DNA from: Drosophila miranda
Lineage: Eukaryota; Arthropoda; Insecta; Diptera; Drosophilidae
NCBI RefSeq assembly: GCF_003369915.1
Contig: NC_046676.1
Coordinates: 16,350,001 to 16,414,000 of the forward strand
Reading direction: 5' to 3'
DNA length: 64,000 bases
Shown here: in pieces, positions 13,031 through 23,559 of the stretch
How positions within the stretch are numbered: the first letter of the stretch is position 1
Layout: every line of letters begins with the position of its first letter
Made by a program: the position numbers and the translations under genes
The notes under the pieces: model-generated
Told to the model about the DNA's origin: nothing
Databases searched by the model: none
What the model saw: the letters and a program-made list of their open reading frames with translations, nothing else

Positions 13031-14392
13031 TTATTCTTGGTTTTTATTGAATAACTATTATTATAATTGTTATTCTTGATTTTTATAGTATAACTATTAT
13101 TATAATTGTTATTCTTGATTTTTATTGAATAACTATTATTATAATTGTTATTCTTGACTTTTATCGTATGACTATTATTATAATTGTTATTCTTGATTTT
13201 TATTGAATAACTATTATTATAATTGTTATTCTTGATTTTTATTGAATAACTATTATTATAATTGTTATTCCTGATTTTTATCGAATAACTATTATTATTC
13301 TTGATTTTTATCGAATAACTATTATTATAATTGTTATTCTTGATTTTTATCGTATAACTATTATTATAATTGTTATTCTTGATTTTTATTGAATAACTTT
13401 TATTATAATTGTTATTCTTAATTTTTATCGTATAACTATTATTATAATTGTTATTCTTGATTTTTATTGAATAACTATTATTATAATTGCTATTCTTGAT
13501 TTTTATCGTATAACTATTATTATAATTGTTATTCTTGATTTTTATCGAATAACTTTTATTATAATTGTTATTCTTGATTTTTATCGAATAACTATTATTA
13601 TAATTGTTATTCTTGATTTTTATCGAATAACTATTATTATAATTGTTATTCTTGATTTTTATCGAATAACTTTTATTATAATTGTTATTCTTGATTTTTA
13701 TCGAATAACTATTATTATAATTGTTATTCTGGATTTTTATCGTATAACTATTATTATAATTGTTATTCTTGATTTTTATTGAATAACTATTATTATAATT
13801 GTTATTCTTGATTTTTATCGTATAACTATTATTATAATTGTTATTCTTGATTTTTTGTGAATAACTATTATTATAACTGTTATTCTTGATTTTTATCGAA
13901 TAACTATTATTATAATTGTTATTCTTGATTTTTATAGAATAACTATTATTATAATTGTTATTCTTGATTTTTATTGAATAACTATTATTATAATTGTTAT
14001 TCTTGATTTTTATCGAATAACTATTATTATAATTGTTATTCTTAATTTTTATCGTATAACTATTATTATAATTGTTATTCTTGATTTTTATCGTATAACT
14101 ATTATTATAATTGTTATTCTTGATTTTTATTGAATAACTATTATTATAATTGTTAGTCTTGATTTTTATCGAATAACTATTATTATAATTGTTATTCTTG
14201 ATTTTTATCGAATAACTATTATTATAATTGTTATTCTTGATTTTTATCGTATAACTATTATTATAATTGTTATTCTTGATTTTTATCGAATAACTATTAT
14301 TATAATTGTTATTCTTGATTTGTATCGTATAACTATTATTATAATTGTCATTCTTGATTTTTATCGTATAACTATTATTATTCTTGATTTAT
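13031..14392. repeat. 39-bp tandem satellite array, about 35 copies
   Basis: Successive units start every 39 bp with TTATTCTTGATTTTTAT, then a CGAATAACT or CGTATAACT variant, then ATTATTATAATTG. Variation is confined to a few positions (T/C before GAATAAC, GAA versus GTA, rare single-base changes). At least two units, near 13290 and 14370, are shortened by the same internal block. High similarity between copies suggests recent expansion or homogenisation. The left edge joins the truncated LINE directly. The right edge decays at about 14395. Confidence 0.95.
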
Positions 14393-14399
14393 TACGGAA

Positions 14400-16000
14400 A
14401 ATATTTGTATAAAAACTAAATCTCATCAAAGATTAAACTTGTATTAACCTCATCCAAGCGGCGTACAGGGTATAAGAGGAGTTAGGCTCAACAATATGGC
14501 TAATGTATTTGAAAGCTTCTGGCAAATACATTAAGGAAAAAAGAATTTCACAAGCAAAAAAATATATCAAAAGTAAGGCAACACAATGCGGCTTGGCTCG
14601 TGAGTTTTGAAGTACCAGGGCCCTGTACTCACTCTGTTCTTCGGAGCTCCGACCTAAGTGTAGCTCCAGGTGTCGGACAACTGGTTCTGTTCCCACGCAT
14701 TCAGAGCCTCACGAGAATTCCATGCGGCACAATGTCAATGCGAAACAACGGCGGCATTACGAAAGCCTTAAATTATATTTTGACAAATCATTCGGCAAAC
14801 AAAGGAGCGAAAATGATGCTGTCAATAAGGCATAAAGGACGACTAAGAGGATGAACCTTTGGCTGCATCAATCATAAATATTTTAAGCCGCAAGCATTGG
14901 CGATGACTTTGTATCTTTGTTCCTGTGTGTCTGTGTATGTGTTCAAAGCGAGTGCTAGTGTGGGTGGGTGGGTGCTTCGTGTTTGCGTACCTAATTGCAT
15001 TAGCCAGGCAGGCATGTGTGGCCTTAAAAGCCAAGACAAGGCTCGATAAGCTTTCGTGCGAAAGCTGCTGGCTAGTGGCATTTGCGTCAATTATGGAGTT
15101 TTGCGGCAATTAAAATTAATGAGCATTGCAACAAGGCAGCGGGTCAGCATCGTTTTGCAGCGATTCAGGCAAAAAGAAACCATTTATTTGTAGAGTCCTG
15201 CACAAAGGCCGCTCCTGCTAGTGCGTGTCGGCTTGCTTGCATATAAGTGGCTTACAGAAAAAAAAGAAGGTAAAAACAGATACAGATACCATTATACACA
15301 TATGTATTTATCGGAATAGCAAAGTTGAATTAAGTTGTAAGCCTATGGGCATGTACTCTATAGAATTTGAGTTAGCATAGCGTGCATTCCATTTCATTCA
15401 GTGTCCTGCAGCGACGAGAAAGTTTTATAGACAGGTGAAATTTAAGCTGCAGCTATGCCGATTTCAGTCGTGTCGACCTCGATTTGGGTGTTCTGGCCTA
15501 CATGCATTTGGGCAGAACAAAACGCCGTGCCGCTGTCACAGGTTTCCCAATCGCCTGACTCAAACCGATTTGTCCAATTATATAGCCCTTGTGGCATAAA
15601 CCGCTAAATGGCAAATATGCCCGATTTGCACTTGAGATAAAACTGCTTTGGGGTTCTATGAGTTAATATATATGTACAAAGAGATGATAGGGCTGATTTA
15701 AAGCCAGGAGCGAAGCCAGTATACGCGGGACCGGAAATGAGGCATAGATTTACATTTCCTATCGAATACAGAAACGACTATTTACCTGTTTTGCTGGAAA
15801 AGATACAAGTTATAACTCATAATCGCCCCGTGCCGCTCCTGTATAGTTTGGTAGCCATTACTGACATTCACGGTAGTCCAACAGAAACTCCAATTGTGTC
15901 TTGTTGATGAATGTGAGCCGTTTAGTGCATCGGGCGCCACGCCTGAGTGGGCCCACACCTAAAGGGCGTTGCGTCCTTCAACTTGTCAGTCGCCCGCTGG
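14400..16000. other. Intergenic spacer upstream of the Ir cluster
   Basis: No coding exon was recognised. Short minus-strand open frames at 14433-14696 and 14843-15109 lack any domain. The 5' exon or UTR of the receptor gene starting near 16017 should lie at the right end of this stretch but was not identified. Confidence 0.5.
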
Positions 16001-16016
16001 CATTCGTTCAACGAAT

Positions 16017-17927
16017 ATGGACAACCAGGCATCGGAGCTCATACTCAAGGAGCGGGTCACTATTGGAACCCTGGTACCAAACAATGGGACTGAAGGCGAC
16101 AACGTGCAGTTGCTCAACAACACATTCGTCTTGGAGCTGCTGTTCGAGATCACCCAATTGTACCACTTCAAGAACTTTATTTTCTACATTTCGGAGAGAC
16201 TGGATCTCAAGAACAAGAACTCCCAGGACTTCTTTTACGACTTCTGGACGACCTTTCCCCTAGCACCGAATTTGATCATAACCCGTGAACACAATGCAGT
16301 CATACCGATGGTGCAGTTTATCAGCACTCCCTCACTGGTCATGGTCTATACAACGGAACGGGACGATCCCATTATGGAACTGGCAGCGCAAAGCCTGCGG
16401 GGAGTACGCTGGCTCAAGACCATCTTCATACTGTATCCCAAAATGGAAACCCGTGACTTCGAGGAGAGCTTCGACGCCTTTACACTGTTCTCAAACGAGG
16501 TCAAAGGTCTCTACGACTGGATGTGGAGCAAGCAGTTTATCAACACAGTGCTGATTACCATCAAGAATAATGTGTTCTTGCTGGATCCCTACCCCACACC
16601 GTCAGTGGTAAACAAGACAGACTCGTGGCGAGCCGAAGACTTTTTCAAGAAACATAGCAAGAATATGAAGGGCTATGTGGTCAGGACCCCCATCCTCTAC
16701 GACCTCCCACGTGCCTTCAAGTCCGACCGTCCCACCAATAGCTACGAGAATAACTTTGTTCACGGTACAAGCGGCAACTTGTTTCTGGGATTCCTCGAGT
16801 TTGTGAACGCCACGATACTGGACACCAGCACAAACGTGTCCACGAACTATCTGAACCTAACGAATCTCCTAGATCTGGTGGCTCAGGGCGTATACGAGAC
16901 GCTAATACACTCATTCACCGAAATGCTAGGAAGGTACGTGGTCAGCTACAGCTACCCCATTGGCATCAACGACTGCTGCCTCATGGTGCCTTTCCTCAAT
17001 CAGTCCCCAACGGAACAGTACATGCGAGAGGCTCTTCAGGACAACGTTTGGCTTTCGATAATTCTGTTCGTCTTCTATATAGCCCTGGCCATCTGGTGGT
17101 GCTCGCCCCTGCGGCCGCGCGACTTCAGTGCCGCTCTCCTCCAGTCCATCTGCACCCTGACCTACATGGCGCCGACCTACATCATCAAGACCCCGACGCT
17201 GCGGATGCGATACTTGTATCTTCTGCTCGCCATCATGGGAATAGTCACGTCCAACATGTACATCTCGAGGATGACCAGCTACTTCACCACAGCTCCGCCG
17301 CAAAGGCAAATAGGCACTGTTCAGGACATAGTCGAGGCGAATCTGAGGATCCTGATGATGGGTGTCGAGCACGATCGCATCGCCAAATCGCCCCAGCAGT
17401 ATCCGCCCAGCTTCTTGCAGCAGGTTGACGTAGTGGATAAGCAGGCCTTAGACACCCACAGGGAGCCTTTCAACACGAGCTTCGGCTACACGGTGACCAG
17501 CGATCGCTGGCAGTTCCTGGACATGCAGCAGCTGCACTTGCGGAAGCCCATCTTCCGCCTCACGGACATCTGCGAGGGTCCCTACTACCATGTCTACCCC
17601 ATGCACCGCGACTCCCACCTGCGCTCGCCGATGAAGGAGTTCATTATGGTGGCCCAGCAGGCGGGTCTCATGGACCACTGGCAGCGCGAGGCATTTTGGG
17701 AAGCAGTGCACCTGAATTTTATCAAAGTTCACATTTTCGATGAGGAACCGATCGCCTTGAGCCTGAGCTTCCTCTCGACCATTCTGCGAACTTGGTGCCT
17801 GGGCCTGGTGCTGTCCGGACTCGTCTTTGCTGTGGAGATGAAATGGTACGAATACGTGACCTTCAGGCGACGTGTTAGGTTTACCCCTAAGCCAAGATCG
17901 TTTCTGAGAAGGTTTATGAGAGGCTGA
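16017..17927 (+). CDS. Ir56d: Divergent ionotropic receptor, Ir56d-like
   Basis: A 636-residue (from Met 16017) ionotropic glutamate-receptor-like protein of the Drosophila variable IR class, expected in chemosensory neuron membranes with a co-receptor such as Ir25a or Ir76b. Visible architecture: an extracellular N-terminal/S1 region of about 340 residues; a 'DCCLMVPF' block just before M1; M1 about 342-362; an M3 near 398-425 (YLYLLLAIMGIVTSNMYISR); an S2 lobe with the family block 'RWQFLDMQQLHLRKPIF'; M4 about 583-611; and a short basic tail. The same frame is open back to 15963, where a TAA precedes it, but no signal peptide is encoded there, so the true start or a first exon is unresolved. 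AATAAA lies at 17950. The gene is tail-to-tail with the next gene. The Ir56d name rests on gene order next to Ir56b, not on a sequence search; the family call is firm. Confidence 0.75.
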   Translation: MDNQASELILKERVTIGTLVPNNGTEGDNVQLLNNTFVLELLFEITQLYHFKNFIFYISERLDLKNKNSQDFFYDFWTTFPLAPNLIITREHNAVIPMVQFISTPSLVMVYTTERDDPIMELAAQSLRGVRWLKTIFILYPKMETRDFEESFDAFTLFSNEVKGLYDWMWSKQFINTVLITIKNNVFLLDPYPTPSVVNKTDSWRAEDFFKKHSKNMKGYVVRTPILYDLPRAFKSDRPTNSYENNFVHGTSGNLFLGFLEFVNATILDTSTNVSTNYLNLTNLLDLVAQGVYETLIHSFTEMLGRYVVSYSYPIGINDCCLMVPFLNQSPTEQYMREALQDNVWLSIILFVFYIALAIWWCSPLRPRDFSAALLQSICTLTYMAPTYIIKTPTLRMRYLYLLLAIMGIVTSNMYISRMTSYFTTAPPQRQIGTVQDIVEANLRILMMGVEHDRIAKSPQQYPPSFLQQVDVVDKQALDTHREPFNTSFGYTVTSDRWQFLDMQQLHLRKPIFRLTDICEGPYYHVYPMHRDSHLRSPMKEFIMVAQQAGLMDHWQREAFWEAVHLNFIKVHIFDEEPIALSLSFLSTILRTWCLGLVLSGLVFAVEMKWYEYVTFRRRVRFTPKPRSFLRRFMRG

Positions 17928-17983
17928 GGGTGTATTGAGTGTGACGCTTAATAAATAAAATAGAAGCACTAGCAGAATTCATT

Positions 17984-19780
17984 TTAATTGTTTTGAAATA
18001 TTGAGCAATTGAGCAGTTCCATGGTGAACACAGCAGCAGCTATTGCGCTCATCACCAGGAGATAAATGAAGGCAATGGCCAAATGCTGCATTCCAGCAGC
18101 GGTGTACTCCTGGGTGTCCGGGATGCGCTCCACGAGGCCTGCGTGCAGGGCAGCCTCAAAGCTGCTCCGGGCGTAGAAGTTGAGCAGCCCCGAGGAGTGG
18201 ATGCGGAAGGTGAAGTACTCTATGTCCCGCCACAGAGACGAGTCCATTTGCATGGGAAAGGCCAGGTGATAGGAGCCAAAGCAGATGTTGCTCAGCTTGA
18301 AGCGGCGCTGCTTCAGGTGGCTTTGCTGCTCGTCGAGGAACTGCCAGCTATCCTCCGTGATGAAGTAGGCAAAGGAGCTGTTGAACCGCGTTTGATGCTG
18401 CGCGAAGATGCCAGCGTCCACCGGCCGCAACAGCTTGCGAAACTCCTCAGGCAGCTCCTGGTTAATCTCCAGCAGAAACTCCATCTCGTAGTCAATGATC
18501 ATGACTGGCAACTGGGCCCGCACTATGTCGTCCATGGAGTTGATCTGGGCGTGGAATAGATTCACGGTAAGAATGCTGCCCAAAGTGGACGTGTAGTTGG
18601 CCGAAAGGAAGAATCCATGGAAGAACACCGTGAAGAGGAGCAGGAAACGCAGCAGGCTCGGCCGCTGAAGCTGCCCTTCAGTGGGCACATTGATAATGTA
18701 GCAGAACGAGCTTAGTACTACGGTATGGACACCGGTGGTGTGCCCGAACCTCTTGAGCCAGAACAGCTCAAGGAAGAGCAAAGCAAAGAATGAACCTATG
18801 ACAAAGAACCAAACCGTCCAATCGAAGGGCTGTAGGGGGTAGAGATACGTGGAAACACTGTTGTATAAAGGCACCATCAGGCACCACTGCACCACATGCA
18901 GAGGGTAGGTTTTTTCCACTTCGTCGTCCGCCATGAACAGGGCATAGGCATGAGCGGAGAATTCCACCTGGCGATCCCGGACCAGCTGTAGGGCCTGTTT
19001 CATGTTGATCACATTCCCGCCGAGGGCGTCGGGTGGCAGGAACAGCTCCCCAAAGCTCCCATTGATGAACTGGACAAAGGTATCTATTATCCGGTAGGTG
19101 CTGCCATCGTAGTGGCCGCGGGACTCGAACAGATGCGGCAAGTCCTGGCGCAATGGTGTTGGGAAACGATACCCCCCCACATCCGAGCGGGCGTTCTGAA
19201 TCTTCTTTGCGACTTCGGCAAAGAATTTCATGAAATCAGTGCGATTGATGAACTGCATGGATGGAAACTTCGCAACACCGTAGAGCTGATTGATTCCGTC
19301 CTCGGACTCGAAGTAGATCATCGAATTGAAGAACTGCTGGTCGTAAGCAAAGCGCAGGAGATCGTAAACCGGCTTCATGTCCTTACCCACCTTGTCCAAC
19401 GTCATAATCATCGAGAAGTAGAAGTGGCGACCCAGCAGCACCTTTCTGAACACCTCCATTATGGGATCATCCACGCCCGTGGTGAACACGAAGCTTATAT
19501 GGTTCCTTTTTGCCGGCGATCGATTCATTCGCATCTCCGTGTTGTTGTTTACCACTGTCTGGGTGGCGGACGCCCCGAATGCCTCATCGATGAGGCGAAT
19601 GAACTGATCAATCTCGTCCACGCTCTGCTTCTGACTTACAAACCACACAATTTCCTGGAATACAGCCAAGCGAGCAAAGGGACTCAATAGGTTGTACATG
19701 TACCGCAGGTTCCAGCCATGTGTGGACTGAGCAGCGACCAGTGCCAGGAGAGCGACTCTTATCAGAGCCGATGACCACAT
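17984..19780 (-). CDS. Ir56c: Divergent ionotropic receptor, Ir56c-like
   Basis: A 598-residue IR from the Met at 19780, chosen because it begins a clear signal peptide (MWSSALIRVALLALVAAQSTHG). The frame extends upstream to 19858 without such a signal. Features: S1 region; 'WCLMVPLYNSV' before M1; M1 'VWFFVIGSFFALLFLELFW'; M3 'LLFTVFFHGFFLSANYTSTL', which resembles the SYTANLAAF motif of iGluRs; the S2 block 'SWQFLDEQQSHLKQRRFKLS'; and M4 near the C-terminus (LAIAFIYLLVMSAIAAAVFT). It is intronless as far as seen. Its stop lies 56 bp from the stop of the convergent plus-strand receptor. It lies downstream of Ir56b on the same strand with about 310 bp between them. The name Ir56c is inferred from order along the chromosome. 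Confidence 0.75.
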   Translation of the reverse strand: MWSSALIRVALLALVAAQSTHGWNLRYMYNLLSPFARLAVFQEIVWFVSQKQSVDEIDQFIRLIDEAFGASATQTVVNNNTEMRMNRSPAKRNHISFVFTTGVDDPIMEVFRKVLLGRHFYFSMIMTLDKVGKDMKPVYDLLRFAYDQQFFNSMIYFESEDGINQLYGVAKFPSMQFINRTDFMKFFAEVAKKIQNARSDVGGYRFPTPLRQDLPHLFESRGHYDGSTYRIIDTFVQFINGSFGELFLPPDALGGNVINMKQALQLVRDRQVEFSAHAYALFMADDEVEKTYPLHVVQWCLMVPLYNSVSTYLYPLQPFDWTVWFFVIGSFFALLFLELFWLKRFGHTTGVHTVVLSSFCYIINVPTEGQLQRPSLLRFLLLFTVFFHGFFLSANYTSTLGSILTVNLFHAQINSMDDIVRAQLPVMIIDYEMEFLLEINQELPEEFRKLLRPVDAGIFAQHQTRFNSSFAYFITEDSWQFLDEQQSHLKQRRFKLSNICFGSYHLAFPMQMDSSLWRDIEYFTFRIHSSGLLNFYARSSFEAALHAGLVERIPDTQEYTAAGMQHLAIAFIYLLVMSAIAAAVFTMELLNCSIFQNN

Positions 19781-20088
19781 GACTTGACCAATGAGGCTCC
19801 ACGGGGTAATTGAATGGTACGCGGTTCGATTTGTTACGCAGGTTAGCCTCAGACTCAATTAGAAACTCCAATGGGAGTACTTGGGTCATGGCTCCCATGG
19901 CAGCAATTAAAACCGTGTAAAACAAGAAAATAATAAGCATTCTAATCGCATTCGAGCAGTGAGACAGTCATGCCTTGCATATCACCAGACCCCGTGAGTA
20001 TTTCATGTCTCTGTTTAAGACCTTGGCCTCTTGTTGTGACAAAAAAAGATTAATTTCTATTTGATCAATATAATTGATAAGTAAATGG

Positions 20089-21453
20089 TCAACCGTAGCA
20101 TTCAAAGCGATCGTACTGGACCCGCCTCGCCTTCCGCCGATGCACACATATCTCAATGCACCAGGCCAAAAAGCTCACGGGGAAGCCCACAACTAGCACC
20201 AACCAGGCTGTGGTAAAGAACTGCAGATCCAGCGGCTCCACAGGGTATGTGTCCAGAAAGATTTGGGCATAGCCGCCCCGCACGGCGTAGCGAAAGGCCA
20301 CATCCTCCCAGTAGTTCCAGAGACCAGCCTGCCAGCTGTATAGAATGAAACGATCCAGCGCCAAAGCGAAGCTCGCGTTCCTTCGCATGGGAATCGCATT
20401 GAAGAGGCCGCCGAAGCACACACTGGACAAGCGGAAATAGGGCTGGATGAGGACGCGCTGTTGGCGGTTGAAGAACTTCCAGGTATCCTGGGTTACCACA
20501 TAGGCATAGGACCGTGAGGGACTCGCCAGCAGGGTTTGGTAGTCCTGTCAGCTGCGCGAATCAAGCTGAGGCTCCAGCGAGGATGTGTCTACAACAGGGA
20601 GCGAGCGCAGTTCCTCCAGCAACGACTCCGGTAGAATGATGGGCAGCCGTGAGAAAATCAGATCCGACCAGGTATCAATTGGACGAGTGAACACCGGCTT
20701 CATATCGTAGGCTGTCATGTGGCTGGAGTGATAATTGTTGAGAATGAAGCCGAGGACGAACAGCAGCGTGTAGAACAAATTCACGCGCAATGAAGCCTGG
20801 CTCAACCTTAGATTCATGTTCATGTTGGGGCTGAACATCAGGATGGCCATGGCCTGAAGCATGTTCCTGGTAAAGGAGCGGGTCGCATTCGCCGATTCGC
20901 GCCAGTGCAGATATCTGAGCAGAAAAGCCACATAGAATATGGCAAGAAACAGGGTGGACCAGATGTATTTTCCCAGGGGCCAGATCACGTACATCCACTT
21001 GGGCAGCTCCGGGTCCAGCGGCACCATCACACAGCTCATCATCATCTCCAGCGGATAGCTGTACTGCGTTTCCTCGGCAAATTCCTCTTCCTCCATGGGT
21101 CTAATAAGAACCCCGTGCAGCGAAAAGTTGTATTGCCCATTGACAATGTCCTGCTCCACCACAGACTTCTTGGGCAAGCCCTCTATCTCGTCCAGCAGCA
21201 GTCGATAGCGATTCACCTCGGCAAAGTGTATTGCCATCTCCATGTAGGGCCCACAAAACAGCTGCTCCGCATAGTTGCTCTCATTGTAAACGAACGCGTG
21301 AGGGATGTCGAAGCTGTACGGCGACAGGATACTGTCAACAGCCTGCTCCGTATCCTTCAGCATTTTGTTCCCGACTATTCGTTCTGCCGTGCACCAAACC
21401 ATATTTATAGCTAATGGTGCAGCAGCAGAGATAGCAAAAACGTGTCCATGCAC
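20089..21453 (-). CDS. Ir56b: Ionotropic receptor Ir56b with internal in-frame TGA
   Basis: A short IR of about 454 residues if the internal stop is read through, or 301 residues if not. The N-terminal domain is almost absent: the protein starts close to S1, and the next in-frame Met is at 21402. M1 is about 160-185 (YIWSTLFLAIFYVAFLLRYL), M3 about 225-252 (YTLLFVLGFILNNYHSSHMT), followed by S2. An in-frame TGA at 20548-20550 falls within S2, after which the frame stays open for 152 codons. Those codons carry 'TWKFFNRQQRVLIQPYFRL', the IR S2 signature, and M4 (LVLVVGFPVSFLAWCIEI). The stop is followed by C (TGA CAG), a readthrough-prone context. In D. melanogaster, Ir56b is the appetitive-salt taste receptor working with Ir25a and Ir76b. 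It is known for a minimal N-terminus and a conserved premature stop ('pseudo-pseudogene'). Both hallmarks are seen here. Confidence 0.88.
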
Positions 21454-21459
21454 TTGCTA

Positions 21460-23415
21460 TCTGACTGCATTTTAGATCTTAATATGCATGAAAGTTATGA
21501 TACATATGGTAAGACTTCAAAGTTCATCAGTGATTGTTGACTGTCACACAGTTTAATGACAGGTTTTTGTGTCATATCGATGCTTGTATAGATTGCAAGG
21601 ACATACACGTGTAAAACCACCATATGGGCGACATGGCTGCAGGGAGGGAGTGTAAAATTATGTGCCACTCTTCACGAATGTAGTTGTAAGCACAGACGGG
21701 ACGGTCCAGAGCCCAAACATCCGACCCTTTGCACACTTATTGGAGCGCGAGTGCTTTCCCACTCATATTTAATAAAAAGTGGTCAGTGGTCAGCTCTGCT
21801 TTTTCACATTTGAAAAAGCAGTTCATAAAAAATTCGCGCGAAAAATCCGTGTGTATTCTGTCTTTGTGAGGTTCTGGTTTTCTGGTTCCATGTAAATACT
21901 TTTCGGTAAAACGACGAGACCAGCCTTCATTCATTTATCCCACCCTTTCATGGGGAAAACTCGCGTTCACAAATAGCTTTCAAAATAAAAACAAAAGTGC
22001 CATTGAAATAATATTGTGCTTATGGGTAATTGCAAAATCGTTAAATGCTAAATTCTATGAAACTGGATTGTTCGAGTTTTGGTTGGAGGGATTCGGTTAT
22101 TGCCAATCGAAACTTCTGAATGGGGATGTCGAATAAGGGAAAGTTCATGGATATGGATAGGGATACGTGCTGCATGCAAGCTTACTTTTTGATGGAAAAT
22201 AGAATAGGTATTTGCGGGGAGTTTAAAAAGTATTAATTGCACTTGAAGCGGTTATTTAAAAATCCTATTCATGATTATCAGTCGAACATAAGGAGATAAT
22301 AACCATATAGCATAGTAATTCATATTTTGTAGATGATAAGATTTGGCCTGTAAGCGTTTACTGATGTTCTTATCTCCTAGGGGTAGCAATTTTAGATAAG
22401 CGTCGCTTTCGAATCTAATAATTTTAGTTTTATAGGATGCGTGTATATACACATAATGTGTAAAATGCACAACACCTCTCATTATTATTCTGGAAAAGTC
22501 AATTATACAAATAACCCAGAGGGAAAGATCATCCACGCAGCTCATTAAACAGCCATTAATTCACCTAGAACTTGTTTTTGTTTTAAAAAAATATTTTTTT
22601 TTTTCAGGGACGGCAAATTTGTATGCGTAATGCAAATTTTGTCGAGATAGATGGAGCTATGGATGCGTTAATTATGAAAATTTGCACCTATGTGTGTCCC
22701 TAGGGATTATGTATAAATAATACAGTTGAGCCTGCCTAAGGTAGATTGAATATGGATCAGAGATACATAGAGTACATACATTTCTACTTATTTGGGTATT
22801 AGTGTTTTATACTAGTTTCAATACTATTTAACAATACAAAAAAAAAATGTAGAGAAAAATCAAATAAATGTACTCTTTTAGTGTCGGATGTTTTCAAATT
22901 TATTCATGGCTATTTTTAGAACTTTTTTGTTTCGGAAACACAGTCCTCTGTCTGTCGGCCTTTCCGGCACTGATTTCGATTGGATTCTGTTCTCCGAAAA
23001 ACCACTGACAGCCGCATCAGCAACAATAATACATATAACAGCAGCGAAACACTGCTGAGAGCAAAGCGATTTTAAATGCTAAGCCAAGCACCGGTCCCTC
23101 CCATTCCTACCCCACCCCACCCCACCTACCCACCTACTGTACTTTCCGGACCCATTGCAAACTGAAATTAATTTATGATCCAAAATCTCGTTTATCGGCT
23201 GTTGCTGGGTCGGTCTCTGGGTTTGTCCGTCTTGGTGGTCGGTCGGTGGGGTTTCGTTAGACTTTCACTGGTTGCTACTGCTCTTGTGATTGGTGTTTTG
23301 AGAGGAGTCGTTGCTCCATAAACATTTCGGAGAGCAAGAACTGCAAGTAAGTGGGGCCGCCGCTCTACTTATGTAGCTCTTGTGCGCTATTTGCAGCGCT
23401 ACTTTCAAGTGTCTT
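21460..23415. other. Intergenic spacer between Ir56b and tRNA-His
   Basis: No exon was recognised. The stretch is AT-rich with a few short open frames lacking domain features. The Ir56b promoter should lie at its left end; no clear TATA/Inr pair was assigned. Confidence 0.5.
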
Positions 23416-23419
23416 CGTA

Positions 23420-23491
23420 GCCGTGATCGTCTAGTGGTTAGGACCCCACGTTGTGGCCGTGGTAACCCAGGTTCGAATCCTGGTCACGGCA
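23420..23491 (+). tRNA. tRNA:His-GTG: tRNA-His (anticodon GTG)
   Basis: A complete 72-nt cloverleaf including the discriminator A. The acceptor stem GCCGTGA pairs perfectly with TCACGGC. The D arm contains TAGTGGTTAGGA (A box). The anticodon stem CCACG/CGTGG encloses loop TTGTGGC, with GTG at 23453-23455. The T arm contains GGTTCGAATCC (B box). A six-T run at 23526-23531 can serve as Pol III terminator. There is no intron. D. melanogaster has tRNA-His genes in 56E, which agrees with the neighbouring genes. Confidence 0.97.
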
Positions 23492-23525
23492 ATGCTGCAT
23501 AATGCATTGTCACGGAGAGGACATC

Positions 23526-23531
23526 TTTTTT
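23526..23531 (+). terminator. Pol III T-run terminator of tRNA-His
   Basis: The first run of at least four T residues downstream of the tRNA, six T about 35 bp after its 3' end. A second, longer T run follows near 23541-23549. Confidence 0.6.
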
Positions 23532-23559
23532 CGTTTACTTTTTTTTTTATTACTTTCGG

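Noticed and set aside
13031-14392. CRISPR-like array (regular 39-bp spacing)
   Set aside because: Units are contiguous repeats without unique spacers, in a eukaryotic context; it is a satellite.
18083-19690. Long open frames antisense to the Ir genes
   Set aside because: Shadows of the receptor coding strands, with no independent features; coding evidence (IR motifs, signal peptide) is on the other strand.
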